Source: Gallaecimonas pentaromativorans
GTDB lineage: Bacteria; Pseudomonadota; Gammaproteobacteria; Enterobacterales; Gallaecimonadaceae
Direction of reading: 5' to 3'
NCBI RefSeq assembly: GCF_003751625.1
Contig: NZ_RJUL01000003.1
Span: forward strand, 62,001 to 126,000
DNA length: 64,000 bases
Part shown: positions 37,072 to 46,549 of the stretch, piece after piece
Layout of the letters: each line of letters opens with the position of its first letter
Position numbering within the stretch: position 1 is the first letter of the stretch
Notes under the pieces: model-generated
What the model saw: only the letters and a program-made list of their open reading frames with translations
The model's database searches: none
Told to the model about the DNA's origin: nothing
Made by a program: the position numbers and the translations under genes

Positions 37072-38476
37072 ACTGCCCGGCGCTACTGGCCGGCGGGTTT
37101 TCAACCAAGGTCTTCTCTATGCCGCCGCCCAGGGCCTGATAGAGGGTCATCAGGTTACTGAGCTGGTTATAGCGGTTTTGCACCACCGAGAGTTCGGCGG
37201 TGCGGCGCCGCTCTTGCTGGTCGAGAAAGTCCTGCACGTCGGTGGCGCCGCTTTCATAACGCACTTTAGCGATTTGCTCGGCTTCCTTGGCCGCCGCCAG
37301 GTATTGCGCCAACACCTCGCCCTGGCGCCGGTAGTTGTCGCGGGCCGACAGGCTGTCTTCCACTTCTTTAAAGGCGCTGTAGAGGCTCTGGCGGAAGTTA
37401 ACTACCGCCTTTTGGTATTGGGTGTCGGCCACCTGGATGCTCAGATCCCGGGTATGCCACTGGATAAAGGGCAGCGCCAGGCCGGCCCCGAGGGTTGCAA
37501 TGGGATTTTGCAGCACGTTTTTAAGGGCATCGGAGCTTGAGCCCAGGCTGCCGGTGAGGGTCAGGCTGGGGTAGAAGCTGTCGGTCACCGCATCGACATT
37601 GGCAAGGCTTGCCTTAAGGCGCCATTCGGCGGCTTCCAGGTCGGGGCGGCGGGCCAGCACATCGGCCGGTAGCCCGGCTGGCACCGCCGGCAAGGTGATA
37701 GCCGGCAGGCTCGCAGGCTCGGCTTCCTGGTTATTGGGGCCTTGGTTAAAGAGGATGGCAAGGGCGCTGCGGGCCTCGCTGCGCTGCTGCAAAAGGGCCG
37801 CCTGATTCGATTGCTGCGAGGCCACCGATTGCTGGGCTTGCAGCAGCTCGAGGCGCGATACGTCCCCGGCCTCATAGCGCACTTTGACCAGCTCAAGGGT
37901 CTTTTGGGCGTAGCCAATGGAGGCCTCACCGTCGCGAATCGCCTGGTTGAGGTAGCCAAGCTGCCAATACAGCTGGGCGGTGGTGCCCACCAGCGCCAGC
38001 GCCGTTGCCTGGCGATCATAGCCGGTGGCAATGGCCTCCCAGGCGTCCTGGTCGCGGGCGGCAGCCAGCTTGCCCCACAGGTCCAGCTCGTAAGAGAGGT
38101 TGAGGTTGGCAGAATAGCTCGGGTCGCTGCTGGCGCCGTGCTTGATGTCCTTGGACTTGCTGGCGCTGACACCGGCCGAGACATCCGGGGTCAGGTTGGT
38201 ATTGGTAAGACCGGACTGCAACATGGCCTGGCGCAGGGTCAGGGTGGCGGCAGCCAAGTCGTTGTTGTTGGCCAGCACCTTGTCGATAAGGGCGCTGAGC
38301 GCCGGATCGTTAAAACTGTCCCACCAGCGCGCATCGGCCGCATAGGCCTGGCCCGAGAGCGGTTGGCTCCACTGGTTGGGGATGGCCGCATCGGGGCGTT
38401 GGTACTGGGTGCGGGCGCAGCCGCCAAGGGCCAGGGCAACAGTCAAGGCCAGTAACAAGGGTTTGGCGTTATTCAC
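37070..38476 (-). CDS. Outer-membrane efflux lipoprotein (NodT/OMF family)
   Basis: TolC-like channel that should complete the MacAB pump. The 468-residue lipoprotein has a lipobox (LALGGC, Cys20) and two OEP repeats, with [27 protein letters not shown] and [21 protein letters not shown] as markers. The start is taken as GTG 38476, which overlaps the macB end by eight bases and has GAGG upstream. The longer frame to 38545 lies inside macB and lacks a signal peptide. Third gene of the macA-macB-OMF operon. Confidence 0.88.
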   Translation of the reverse strand: MNNAKPLLLALTVALALGGCARTQYQRPDAAIPNQWSQPLSGQAYAADARWWDSFNDPALSALIDKVLANNNDLAAATLTLRQAMLQSGLTNTNLTPDVSAGVSASKSKDIKHGASSDPSYSANLNLSYELDLWGKLAAARDQDAWEAIATGYDRQATALALVGTTAQLYWQLGYLNQAIRDGEASIGYAQKTLELVKVRYEAGDVSRLELLQAQQSVASQQSNQAALLQQRSEARSALAILFNQGPNNQEAEPASLPAITLPAVPAGLPADVLARRPDLEAAEWRLKASLANVDAVTDSFYPSLTLTGSLGSSSDALKNVLQNPIATLGAGLALPFIQWHTRDLSIQVADTQYQKAVVNFRQSLYSAFKEVEDSLSARDNYRRQGEVLAQYLAAAKEAEQIAKVRYESGATDVQDFLDQQERRRTAELSVVQNRYNQLSNLMTLYQALGGGIEKTLVENPPASSAGQ

Positions 38477-40421
38477 GGGCAAGGGCCTCAATGGGGTCGA
38501 GCCTGGCGGCGTTACGGGCCGGCAAGAAGCCGAACACCACGCCAATCAGGGAAGAACAGACAAAGGCGCCAACAATGGCGGTGGCCGAAAAGCTCAGGCT
38601 CAATGAGCTCGCCATTACCGACATCACGGCGCCAACCGCAAAGGACAGCAAAATGCCGATGGTGCCGCCCAAAAGGCACACCAGTACCGCCTCTATCAAA
38701 AACTGCTGCAGGATATCGGTCTGGCGGGCACCCACCGCCATACGAATACCAATTTCCTTGGTCCGTTCGGTCACCGACACCAGCATGATGTTCATCACCC
38801 CGATACCGCCGACGATAAGGGAGATAACGGCGATAGAGGAGATCAGCAGGGTCATGGTGGCGGTGGTTTTGGTGACCGCCTGCAAGATGCTGTCGGAGCT
38901 TCGGGTGAAGAAGTCCTTGGTGCCGTGGCGGTTGGTGAGCAACTGGGTAATACCCTGCTCAGCCAGCGCGTTGGAGACACCGTCGGCTACCCGCACCGTC
39001 AGCGAGCTGAAAAAGTGCTGGCGCAGCATGCGGGTCATCACCGAGGTGTAGGGCACGTAAATTTGCAGGTTCTGATCAAACCGAAAAGCGCTGTCTTTGT
39101 CGTTGGCCACCGCGACGATGGTAAAGGGCACATTGCCCAGCATCACCACTTTGCCCAGCGCATTGCCGTTTTCCCCAAACAGGGTCTTTTGGGTGTTTTT
39201 ATCCACCACCGCTACCTGGGCCAGGTTTTTCACGTCAAGGGCCGAAAAGCGCTCGCCAGTGGCCATGGTCATGTCTTCTACATCGAAGTACTGCTCCGAT
39301 ACCCCGCGCACCGTGGCATCAGATGCCACGTTGCCGTAGCGGGCCTTGACCGAGGTAGAAAGGTTGGGGGTGGCGCTATCGATATAGACCTGGGCCTGCA
39401 GGGCCTCAAGATCCGAGGGCACCAGGGTTTGGATGCGGTTGGAATGGCGGTCGCCAAAGCCGGTACCGGCAAAGATATCGATGGTGTTGGTGCCGATGGC
39501 ATTGATGTTCTCAATCACCTGCTGGCGGGCGCCCTGCCCCACCGCCACTACCGTGACCACGGCCGTAATGCCGATGATGATGCCAAGCATGGTCAGCAAG
39601 GTGCGCATCCGGTGCGCCGCCATGGCGATGGCCGCCATCTTGAAGGCTTCGCCAAAGCGGCCCCAGCCACTAAACCAGGGGGCGCTGCGCTGGCCGGGTT
39701 TGTCCATGGCCGCCGGCCCTTCCAGGGGCACGGCGTGGTCGATGGCACGGTCGGCAATGATGTCGCCGTCGCGAATCTCGATAACCCGCTTGGCGTGGTT
39801 GGCCACGTCCATGTCGTGGGTCACGATGATCACCGTATGGCCAAGCTCGTTGAGCTCTTTGAGGATGGCCATCACTTCCTTGCCGCTCTGGGTGTCCAGG
39901 GCGCCGGTGGGCTCGTCGGCAAGAATAACGTCGCCGCCGTTCATCAGGGCCCTGGCAATACTGACCCTTTGCTGCTGGCCGCCAGAAAGCTGCCCCGGCT
40001 TGTGGTGGCCACGGTCGGCCAGGCCAAGCCGTGCCAGCAACTGCTGGGCCCGCTCGCGGCGGCTTTGCTTGCCGGCGCCGGTGTAAATGGCGGGCATCAG
40101 CACGTTGTCCACGGCGTCCAGATGGGTCAGCAGGTGATAGCGCTGGAAGATAAACCCGAAGTGTTCGCGCCGAAGCGTGGCCAGTTCGTCAGAGTCCAGG
40201 GTGCTGACATCCTTGCCCGCCACCCGGTACTGGCCCTTGGAGGCTTTGTCCAGGCAACCGAGGATATTCATCAGGGTGGATTTACCTGAGCCCGATTGCC
40301 CGACAATCGCTACCATTTCACCGGCGTTTATTGTCAGGTTGATGTTTTTGAGCACCGCTACGTCGTCGTCGCCGGAGCGAAAATAACGCCAGATGCCGGT
40401 CAGTTCCAATAAGGCTGCCAT
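38469..40421 (-). CDS. macB: MacB, ABC-type efflux ATPase/permease
   Basis: Inner-membrane mechanotransmission ABC transporter. The 650-residue protein has an N-terminal ATPase domain with Walker [10 protein letters not shown], signature LSGGQQQR and Walker [13 protein letters not shown]. One membrane helix (near residue 275), a large periplasmic domain and three C-terminal helices follow ([30 protein letters not shown]). Length equals the E. coli family (648). It lies between macA and the OMF gene, downstream of a BaeSR-like regulator. Macrolide, peptide or other export is possible; substrate unknown. Confidence 0.92.
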   Translation of the reverse strand: MAALLELTGIWRYFRSGDDDVAVLKNINLTINAGEMVAIVGQSGSGKSTLMNILGCLDKASKGQYRVAGKDVSTLDSDELATLRREHFGFIFQRYHLLTHLDAVDNVLMPAIYTGAGKQSRRERAQQLLARLGLADRGHHKPGQLSGGQQQRVSIARALMNGGDVILADEPTGALDTQSGKEVMAILKELNELGHTVIIVTHDMDVANHAKRVIEIRDGDIIADRAIDHAVPLEGPAAMDKPGQRSAPWFSGWGRFGEAFKMAAIAMAAHRMRTLLTMLGIIIGITAVVTVVAVGQGARQQVIENINAIGTNTIDIFAGTGFGDRHSNRIQTLVPSDLEALQAQVYIDSATPNLSTSVKARYGNVASDATVRGVSEQYFDVEDMTMATGERFSALDVKNLAQVAVVDKNTQKTLFGENGNALGKVVMLGNVPFTIVAVANDKDSAFRFDQNLQIYVPYTSVMTRMLRQHFFSSLTVRVADGVSNALAEQGITQLLTNRHGTKDFFTRSSDSILQAVTKTTATMTLLISSIAVISLIVGGIGVMNIMLVSVTERTKEIGIRMAVGARQTDILQQFLIEAVLVCLLGGTIGILLSFAVGAVMSVMASSLSLSFSATAIVGAFVCSSLIGVVFGFLPARNAARLDPIEALARE

Positions 40422-40424
40422 GGC

Positions 40425-41612
40425 TTAGAACCCGAACGGGCCACGGCGGCGGCGGCCGTCTTCACTGAAGGTCATGGCGTTATCGCCTACCACCAGTTTG
40501 TCCCCTTCCTTGAGGCCATCGAGCACCTGCACATGGATGTTGTCACGAATGCCGGTGGTGATGGTCTGGGGATGAGGGGGGCGGCCATGTTGCAGCACCA
40601 ACACCTGATAGCGGTTGTTGCCAAGGGATTTACCCAACTGGGAGATGGGAATGGACAGGGTGTCCTTGGCTTCGCTTTGTACGATGTGCACTTCGGCGGT
40701 CATGTATTTACGCAGCTCATGGCCGGGGTTTTGCACGTCAAAGAGGCCGTAGTAATACACGGCGTCTGTGGCGTCGGAGCTGGACGACTCGCTGGACGAG
40801 CTGCCGCTGATGGTGGTGGGGTACGGCTCGATGCTGCGCAAGGTGGCTTCAAAACGCTTATCGGGCTCGCCAAGGGTGGTGAAATAAACATGCTGGCCGG
40901 CTTTGACCTTGGTGACATCGGCCTCGGAGATCTCGGCCTTGACAGTCATGGTGTCGAGGTTGGCCAGCACCAGGATGGTCGGGGCGCTTTGGTTGGCGTT
41001 AACGGTCTGACCTTCCTTGGTGACAATAGAAGTGACCACCCCGTTCATGGGGGCCGTTATCTGGGTGTAACCGAGGTTGGTCTTGGCAGTGTTCACCTCC
41101 AGCTCGGCCTGCACCACTTGCGCCTTGATGGCGGCAATGTCGGCCAAGGTGGTCTGGTAATTGGCTTCGGCCGACTCCAAGTCAGCCTTGGCGGCAGCGT
41201 CCTGGCGGCTCATGGCCTGCTCGCGCTGGTACTGGGCCTGGTATTGGCGCAGCAGCGCTTCCTTGGCCTGCTTTTGGGCCCGCACATTATCCAAAGAGGC
41301 TTCGGCGGTTTGCAGGTCGTTTTCTTTGATGGTGGGGTCGATCACCGCCAGCAGTTGGCCTTTGCTGACCGTCTCGCCAAGGCTGACGTTAAGCTTTTGT
41401 ACCTGGCCCGAGACCTGGGCGCCCACATCCACTTCCTGGAAGGGCTCAAGCACACCGCTGGCCAGCACCGCGCTTTCGATGTTGGCTTTTTTAACATCAA
41501 CGGTGAGGAAGTTGTGCTTGGGAGGCCGGGGCCAGAACCACCAAGCCAGGGCTAGCACCAACACCAGGGCCAGCAGCCACCAGGGCCATTTACGCAAAAG
41601 CTGTTTATTCAT
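40425..41612 (-). CDS. macA: MacA, periplasmic adaptor of the ABC efflux pump
   Basis: Membrane-fusion protein that bridges MacB and the outer-membrane channel. The 395-residue product has an N-terminal membrane anchor (WWLLALVLVLALAWWFW). The biotinyl-lipoyl halves include GVLEPFQEVDVGAQVSGQVQKL and ITAPMNGVVTSIVTKEGQTV, with a coiled-coil hairpin between. The C-terminal domain ends in a basic RRRRG stretch. A serine run (SGSSSSESSSSD) is inserted near residue 280. ATG 41612 is chosen over an upstream GTG at 41627 because a GGATAAGG site precedes it. Three bases separate it from macB. Confidence 0.92.
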   Translation of the reverse strand: MNKQLLRKWPWWLLALVLVLALAWWFWPRPPKHNFLTVDVKKANIESAVLASGVLEPFQEVDVGAQVSGQVQKLNVSLGETVSKGQLLAVIDPTIKENDLQTAEASLDNVRAQKQAKEALLRQYQAQYQREQAMSRQDAAAKADLESAEANYQTTLADIAAIKAQVVQAELEVNTAKTNLGYTQITAPMNGVVTSIVTKEGQTVNANQSAPTILVLANLDTMTVKAEISEADVTKVKAGQHVYFTTLGEPDKRFEATLRSIEPYPTTISGSSSSESSSSDATDAVYYYGLFDVQNPGHELRKYMTAEVHIVQSEAKDTLSIPISQLGKSLGNNRYQVLVLQHGRPPHPQTITTGIRDNIHVQVLDGLKEGDKLVVGDNAMTFSEDGRRRRGPFGF

Positions 41613-41621
41613 TCCCTTATC

Positions 41622-41706
41622 CAACACTGTGGGTACTTTGTCATGGTGTTAGTTAACCATGACGAAAGCACTGAAATCCTTATCTTTTAACAACTTTACA
41701 GTGTTG
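41622..41706. promoter_or_regulatory. Inverted repeats between baeR-like and macA genes
   Basis: The gap contains a perfect 8-bp inverted repeat GTCATGGT-N8-ACCATGAC (41640-41663). It also contains a second pair, CAACACTGT (41622-41630) and ACAGTGTTG (41698-41706), 67 bp apart. They are plausible regulator sites or a hairpin controlling macA separately from the upstream regulator genes. No factor is assigned. Confidence 0.4.
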
Positions 41707-41718
41707 TAGAAGTGGCAA

Positions 41719-42393
41719 TCAACGGCATTGCTCGTACTTGTAGCCAAGGCCGTAAACCGACTGGATAAGCTCGTGCTCGGGGGTGAGATCCTTGAGCTTT
41801 TTACGCAGTTTTTTCACGTGGCTGTCTACGGTGCGCTCCGCCACCACCCGGTAATCGCGGTACATGGCGTTCATCAATTGTGCCCGCGAATAAATGCGCC
41901 CCGGCTGCTGGTAGAGGATTTTCAACAGCTCGAACTCGACCTTGGTCAAATCGATGGTGCTGGCGCCGTGGCGCACCTGGTAGGCGTGGTTGTCCAGCAC
42001 CACTTTGTCGCTGTGCCACTGGCTCTGGGTGCGGCGCAGCAGGCCGCGGGCCCTGGCCACCACTTCCCGGGGACTGAAGGGTTTGCAGATGTAGTCGTCG
42101 GCCTGCAGCTCCAGGCCCAGCAGCCGGTCTACCTCGTCGGTGCGGGCGCTGAGCATCATGATAGGTACCATGGAGATAGCGCGGATACGCCGGCAGATCT
42201 CCAGGCCGTCGATGCCCGGCAGCATCAGGTCCAGCAGCACCAGGTCAAATTCCTGCTCACCAAAGACCGTCATCACCACGTCGCCCCGGTCCAGGTGCAC
42301 GCAGTCAAAGCCGGCGGCCTGGAAGTACTCCACCAGCAGGGTGGCAATTTTCAGCTCGTCTTCAACGATAAGAACGCGACTATTCGTATTCAT
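41719..42393 (-). CDS. BaeR-like response regulator (OmpR family)
   Basis: A 224-residue two-component regulator. The receiver domain has VEDELK, phospho-acceptor Asp in DLVLLDLMLPGIDGLE, and Lys in DYICKPFSPRE. A winged-helix DNA-binding domain follows, with VEFELLKILYQQPGRIYSRAQL and RTVDSHVKKLRKKL. It overlaps the sensor gene by 14 bases and sits 106 bp ahead of macA, so it probably controls the efflux operon. The resemblance to BaeR comes mainly from the partner kinase. Confidence 0.88.
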   Translation of the reverse strand: MNTNSRVLIVEDELKIATLLVEYFQAAGFDCVHLDRGDVVMTVFGEQEFDLVLLDLMLPGIDGLEICRRIRAISMVPIMMLSARTDEVDRLLGLELQADDYICKPFSPREVVARARGLLRRTQSQWHSDKVVLDNHAYQVRHGASTIDLTKVEFELLKILYQQPGRIYSRAQLMNAMYRDYRVVAERTVDSHVKKLRKKLKDLTPEHELIQSVYGLGYKYEQCR

Positions 42394-44089
42394 GACTCTC
42401 TTCCAACGGCAATCTGATGATCCACGACAGACCGCCCATGGGGCTGTGATCTGCCTGCATATGCCCGTGATGGGCCTGGACTATGGCTTCGGCGATGGCC
42501 AGGCCCAACCCCGACCCGCCGCTGCCCTTGTTACGGGAGCGCTCGTCCCGGTAGAGCCGCTCGGTCAGCCGCTTGAGGGAGGCATCGCTCACCCCCGGCG
42601 AGGAATCCGACCAATGCAAGAACAGCTCGCTGCCGGAGTCCACCAACTCGACATGCAGCTTGCCCGGGGCCTCGGTGTAGGCCAGGGTGTTCTTCATCAG
42701 GTTGTCCAGCAACCGTGACAAATAACTGCTGTCGCCCACCACCCACAGGTTGTTTTTCACATTCACTGTCAGGCGGATGCCCTTACGACTAAGCCCCTGG
42801 GAATGGAGTTCCAGCGAACGCCACAGCAATTGTGAAAAGTTCAAGGACTTAAGCTGATAGTTGACGGCGCCCACTTCCGATACCGACAACACGTGCAGGT
42901 CGTCCACCAGCCGCACCAGGTTTTCCACCTCGACGATCAGCGAGTCCACGGTCTGTGGCGTCCATTTACGGATGCCGTCTTGCAAGGCTTCCAACTCGCC
43001 CTTGAGCACCGACATCGGGGTGCGAAGATCGTGGGCGATATCCGCTATCCACTGCTGGTTGGCCTCGCGGTTTTGATAGAGGGCCTCGGATAAGCGGTTG
43101 AAATCCTTGGCAAGATGGGCAAATTCATCGTTACCGGCGATATCTACCTTGATGCCGTGTTCACCGCGAATAAGGGCCCGGGTGCCCACCGCCAGCTTCT
43201 CCATGGGGGTACCGAACCAGCGGGTTAGCACCAGGGCCACTCCGACTGTCATGACCATGGCCACGATCAGCACCACCAAGTAGCCCCACAGCTGCTGCTG
43301 CTTAAAGGCGTTGACGATGTTTTGGCCCAGCATGGTGCGAGGCTCATAGCCCAGGTAGCCCACCACCTTGCCCCCCGCCAGTATGGGTTTAAATTGCAGG
43401 TTATGGGGCTCTTGGGGCGGCCCCATTATCTGCTCGCCGTTGGCGTCGAATACCCGCAGCATGGGAGAGAGCAGCGAGCCGTCGTCACTGGTCCGGGTTA
43501 TGGCCGGGCCGATAAAGGCGCCGCGATCGTCAAAGCGCTCAGGGGGGCCGTCCATTTGCCCATCCCCTTGTCCGGGCGGGGCAAAGCGGCCCTGGCCAGG
43601 TTCAGGCCCTTGGCCTTCACCTGACCACTGCGGCGGTGGCCCCATTTGCGGGTCGTGCTCTTGGCCCCGTTGAGGGCTTGGCCCCTTAAAAGAGGCTTCG
43701 GCGCCACTATCGAAGGCGATGCTGACCTTGCCGTTTTCATCGGCGCAGCGTGGCGCCGGCCCAGATTGGTCAAACAGGTATTTGTTGATGAGCCCGAACA
43801 AAAAGCAGCGGTCCTTGGCCAGCCACTGCCAGTCATTGTTGTGGCTCTGATAAGCCTCGCTAAGAGCCACCACGATAGGGGTCAGGCGCTGTTTTTCCAC
43901 CGACGCCTGGTAGGTTTCCAAGCCGCGGTCAAACACCCAGGCCGTTGCCAAAATGGCGGCGATAAGGACGGCGATCTGCAACGACGAGATAGCCAGCAGC
44001 AATTTCCCCTTGATACTGCTCAGCAACTTGAATCTACCCACGGCTCTGCTTTTTACCCTTGTAAAAATACCAGCCAATTTTGCAAGCAT
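42380..44089 (-). CDS. BaeS-like sensor histidine kinase
   Basis: A 569-residue inner-membrane kinase. Two membrane helices (about residues 29-52 and 275-297) flank a periplasmic sensor. A HAMP domain, a dimerisation helix with phospho-histidine in DIAHDLRTPMSVLKGELEALQDG (very like BaeS), and an ATPase domain with NLMKNTLAYT and GSGGSGLGLAIAEA follow. The sensor is enlarged by a Pro/Gly/Gln-rich segment (about residues 135-195, e.g. PPQWSGEGQGPEPGQG), which is unusual for BaeS. First gene of the kinase-regulator-macAB-OMF series, divergent from flgH. Confidence 0.88.
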   Translation of the reverse strand: MLAKLAGIFTRVKSRAVGRFKLLSSIKGKLLLAISSLQIAVLIAAILATAWVFDRGLETYQASVEKQRLTPIVVALSEAYQSHNNDWQWLAKDRCFLFGLINKYLFDQSGPAPRCADENGKVSIAFDSGAEASFKGPSPQRGQEHDPQMGPPPQWSGEGQGPEPGQGRFAPPGQGDGQMDGPPERFDDRGAFIGPAITRTSDDGSLLSPMLRVFDANGEQIMGPPQEPHNLQFKPILAGGKVVGYLGYEPRTMLGQNIVNAFKQQQLWGYLVVLIVAMVMTVGVALVLTRWFGTPMEKLAVGTRALIRGEHGIKVDIAGNDEFAHLAKDFNRLSEALYQNREANQQWIADIAHDLRTPMSVLKGELEALQDGIRKWTPQTVDSLIVEVENLVRLVDDLHVLSVSEVGAVNYQLKSLNFSQLLWRSLELHSQGLSRKGIRLTVNVKNNLWVVGDSSYLSRLLDNLMKNTLAYTEAPGKLHVELVDSGSELFLHWSDSSPGVSDASLKRLTERLYRDERSRNKGSGGSGLGLAIAEAIVQAHHGHMQADHSPMGGLSWIIRLPLEESHEYE

Positions 44090-44121
44090 TCGTCATTTTA
44101 ATCCTCACTCTTTACCGGACT

Positions 44122-44136
44122 TTGCACTCTGTTTGC
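44122..44136 (+). promoter_or_regulatory. Possible sigma54 promoter for the flgH operon
   Basis: TTGCAC-N5-TTGC matches the sigma54 consensus TGGCAC-N5-TTGC in spacing and all but one base; the mismatch falls in the -24 GG. Sigma54 control would fit a flagellar gene. Weak evidence. Confidence 0.35.
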
Positions 44137-44197
44137 GCCGTTGCTGCACATTTTGAAATTAAGCTCGCCTGCATACCTAAATAGGAGGAGTGCGTCC

Positions 44198-44950
44198 ATG
44201 TCACGCCACTTGCTTGCACTGAGCCTTGCGCTGGCAACCCTTGCCAGCGGTTGTGCATCCGGCCCGTCTGCCCCGCCCAAAGGCGCTGAAGCCCGCGCCC
44301 TGCCGGCCCCCGGCAACCCGGTCCAGAAAATGGATGAAGCCAATCCCGACGACCCCTACTACGCTGCCCTGGAGCCCGGCCCGGCGCCGATGCAAGTGGA
44401 GCCCACCGGCTCGCTGTTTAACGCCGCCCAGGCCCGCAGCCTTTATGTGGAGCAGTCCCATTACCGGGTTGGCGACATCATCTCGGTGCAACTGGCCGAG
44501 TCCACCAAGGCCAGTAAAAAAGGCAGCACCGAAATAAAGAAAAAGAACGATTTTACCCTCGACCCCATTGGGGTGCCGGGGGGCAATTTGAAAATCGCCG
44601 GCCGGGAAGTGAACCTTGATATCAACCAGGAGCAGAACTTCAAAGGCGACGGCAACGCCAGCCAGAGCAACGACTTTGAAGGAGAGCTGACGGTAACGGT
44701 GATGAAGGTGCTGCGCAACGACAACCTGCTGGTGCGCGGTGACAAGTGGCTGCTCATTAACAACGGCAAGGAATACATCCGCCTGACCGGGGTGATCCGC
44801 GCCAAGGACGTGGCCCCTGACAACACGGTGCAGTCGACCAAAATCGCCAACGCCCGCATTGAATACTCCGGCACCGGCGCCCTGGCCAACAGCCAGCGCC
44901 TGGGCTGGCTGACCGACAAGCTCAATAACCCCACAGTGTGGCCGTTCTGA
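44198..44950 (+). CDS. flgH: FlgH, flagellar L-ring lipoprotein
   Basis: Forms the outer-membrane L ring around the flagellar rod. The 250-residue lipoprotein has a lipobox (LASGC, Cys19), SLYVEQSHYRVGDIISVQLAESTKASKK, and the C-terminal IRAKDVAPDNTVQSTKIANARIEYSGTGALANSQRLGWL, all typical. Start ATG 44198 with AGGAGG upstream. It is not surrounded by flgG and flgI here but by flgP and flgT, whose products decorate the L ring in Vibrio. Stop and next start overlap (TGATG). Confidence 0.93.
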   Translation: MSRHLLALSLALATLASGCASGPSAPPKGAEARALPAPGNPVQKMDEANPDDPYYAALEPGPAPMQVEPTGSLFNAAQARSLYVEQSHYRVGDIISVQLAESTKASKKGSTEIKKKNDFTLDPIGVPGGNLKIAGREVNLDINQEQNFKGDGNASQSNDFEGELTVTVMKVLRNDNLLVRGDKWLLINNGKEYIRLTGVIRAKDVAPDNTVQSTKIANARIEYSGTGALANSQRLGWLTDKLNNPTVWPF

Positions 44951-45396
44951 TGCGTGCGCTGCTGCTGACCTTGGCGCTGCTGACCCTGGCCGGGTGCAGC
45001 TCCGAGCAACTGGTGCGCTACCAGTTAAAGGCCCCCGAGAAGAGCACCGTACTCAAAGCCACCGGCTACGCCCCCATCGAGGCGCAGCTTGGGCCAAGCT
45101 ACGAGGAAAAGCTCATCCAGGCCCAGCAGGCCTCGCGCCTTGACGCCTACCGGCGCCTGGCAGAACAGCTCTATGGCCAGCAAGTGCGCGCGCTATCTCG
45201 GGTTAAAGGCTCAACGGTAGACCGCCAAGTGATGGAAACCCGGGTCCAGGGCCTCGTTCGGGGCGCCACCCTGGTGGGCAACTATATCGAAGGCAAGTTC
45301 TACACCACCAAATTGCAGCTCGACACCGCCGTGCTGGCCGACCTTGGCACGGTAGAGAATGAAGCGGTGGAGACCGAAACCAAGTGGTGGTATTGA
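44950..45396 (+). CDS. flgP: FlgP-like flagellar outer-membrane lipoprotein
   Basis: A 148-residue lipoprotein (lipobox LAGC, Cys16) of the LPP20/FlgP group, with ATGYAPIEAQLGPSYEEKLIQAQQASRLDAYRRLAEQLYG and VQGLVRGATLVGNYIEG. In Vibrio FlgP is an outer-membrane protein of the basal-body H ring/disk and is needed for motility. It overlaps flgH and flgT by one base each, so the three are translated together. Confidence 0.85.
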   Translation: MRALLLTLALLTLAGCSSEQLVRYQLKAPEKSTVLKATGYAPIEAQLGPSYEEKLIQAQQASRLDAYRRLAEQLYGQQVRALSRVKGSTVDRQVMETRVQGLVRGATLVGNYIEGKFYTTKLQLDTAVLADLGTVENEAVETETKWWY

Positions 45397-46547
45397 TGCG
45401 CCCCTTGCTGCTGGCCGCGCTGCTGCTGCCACACCTTGCCCAGGCCGCCTGGTATACCGGCACCGGCACCGCGCCGGTTATCAACAGCAATAAAGAGCTG
45501 GCCCGCCAGCAGGCCACCCGCGCCGCCATCCGCGACGCCGTGCTTAAAGCTGGCGCTTCGGTGTCCATCGTCAACGACGTGGACAACGGCAGCCTCACCG
45601 GCAACGCCTTTCAGGTCAGGGCCAAAGGCCATATCACCCAGCTGCAACGCCTCGAAGAATACAGCCGCGACGACAAGGTGTCGGTGACGGTGCGGGCCGA
45701 TATCTGGAACGACGGCGCCGTCTGCGACGGCCGCCTGACCAGCAAATCGGTGGTGGTAGCGCCTTTGACCCTGAGTCACCCGGAGCAGGCCATCTGGGGC
45801 GGCTTGGAAGACTTGCCACAAGCCGTGTCGGCGCGGCTTTTTGAGGAAATGACCAAGGCCCAGGCCGACTTTCTGCCCAAAAGCCTGCTGAGCGCGCCGC
45901 TGGCGGTTAACCCCGCTCGCCTCGAACCTCATGACCGCCAGGAGCTGCAAAGCCTGGCCGAGCAAAAGCAGGCCCAGTACCTGGTGCTGGGCAGCATCAA
46001 CAACCTCACCCTCGGCAAAATCGAAGGGGGGCTGCTGAGCAGCGACCAGCTGATCCGCCAATACGGCATGACCCTCTACCTTATCGACGGCATCTCGGGC
46101 CTGCCCATTCTCAGCAAGCGTTATGAGAGCCGCACCCTGTGGCCTTTTGCCGTTAACGCCCAGCTCGACGTGCAAAGCGATCAGCTGTGGCAATCGGCCT
46201 ATGGCCTTGAAATAAGCCGCCTGGTGCGCGCCGGAATAGAAGACATGAGCGAAGCCCTCAAATGCGTGCACCCAAAAACCCGGGTGATAAGGGTTGAGGG
46301 CGGCAGTCTTGATGTCGCCATGGGGGGGCGCCAAGGGGTGCGGATAGGCGACGTGTTCCGCCTGTCTCACCAGTACAATTTTACCGATGACGGCGGCATC
46401 GATTACAGCAGCCTCAACGACGAAAACAGCGAGTTCGAGGTGGTCAAGGTCTACCCCGACCACAGCCAGCTTTCGCCCCTGAACGGTGATATGCCGATGA
46501 ACATCCAGATCAGGGATCTTGTGCAACTGGACAGCTTCTGGGAGTAA
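45396..46547 (+). CDS. flgT: FlgT, flagellar H-ring protein
   Basis: Periplasmic protein forming the H ring that stabilises sodium-driven flagella in Vibrio and supports the motor T ring. The 383-residue product has a signal peptide (MRPLLLAALLLPHLAQA). The N-terminal domain reads ARQQATRAAIRDAVLKAGASV; the middle domain includes YLVLGSINNLTL. The C-terminal domain has QGVRIGDVFRLSH. Length matches Vibrio FlgT (about 377). ATG 45396 overlaps the flgP stop. FlgO, the usual third partner, is not seen here. Confidence 0.85.
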   Translation: MRPLLLAALLLPHLAQAAWYTGTGTAPVINSNKELARQQATRAAIRDAVLKAGASVSIVNDVDNGSLTGNAFQVRAKGHITQLQRLEEYSRDDKVSVTVRADIWNDGAVCDGRLTSKSVVVAPLTLSHPEQAIWGGLEDLPQAVSARLFEEMTKAQADFLPKSLLSAPLAVNPARLEPHDRQELQSLAEQKQAQYLVLGSINNLTLGKIEGGLLSSDQLIRQYGMTLYLIDGISGLPILSKRYESRTLWPFAVNAQLDVQSDQLWQSAYGLEISRLVRAGIEDMSEALKCVHPKTRVIRVEGGSLDVAMGGRQGVRIGDVFRLSHQYNFTDDGGIDYSSLNDENSEFEVVKVYPDHSQLSPLNGDMPMNIQIRDLVQLDSFWE

Positions 46548-46549
46548 CC

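Noticed and set aside
38925-40289. 454-codon antisense frame opposite macB
   Set aside because: macB has all ABC motifs on the minus strand; the mirror product shows no domain.
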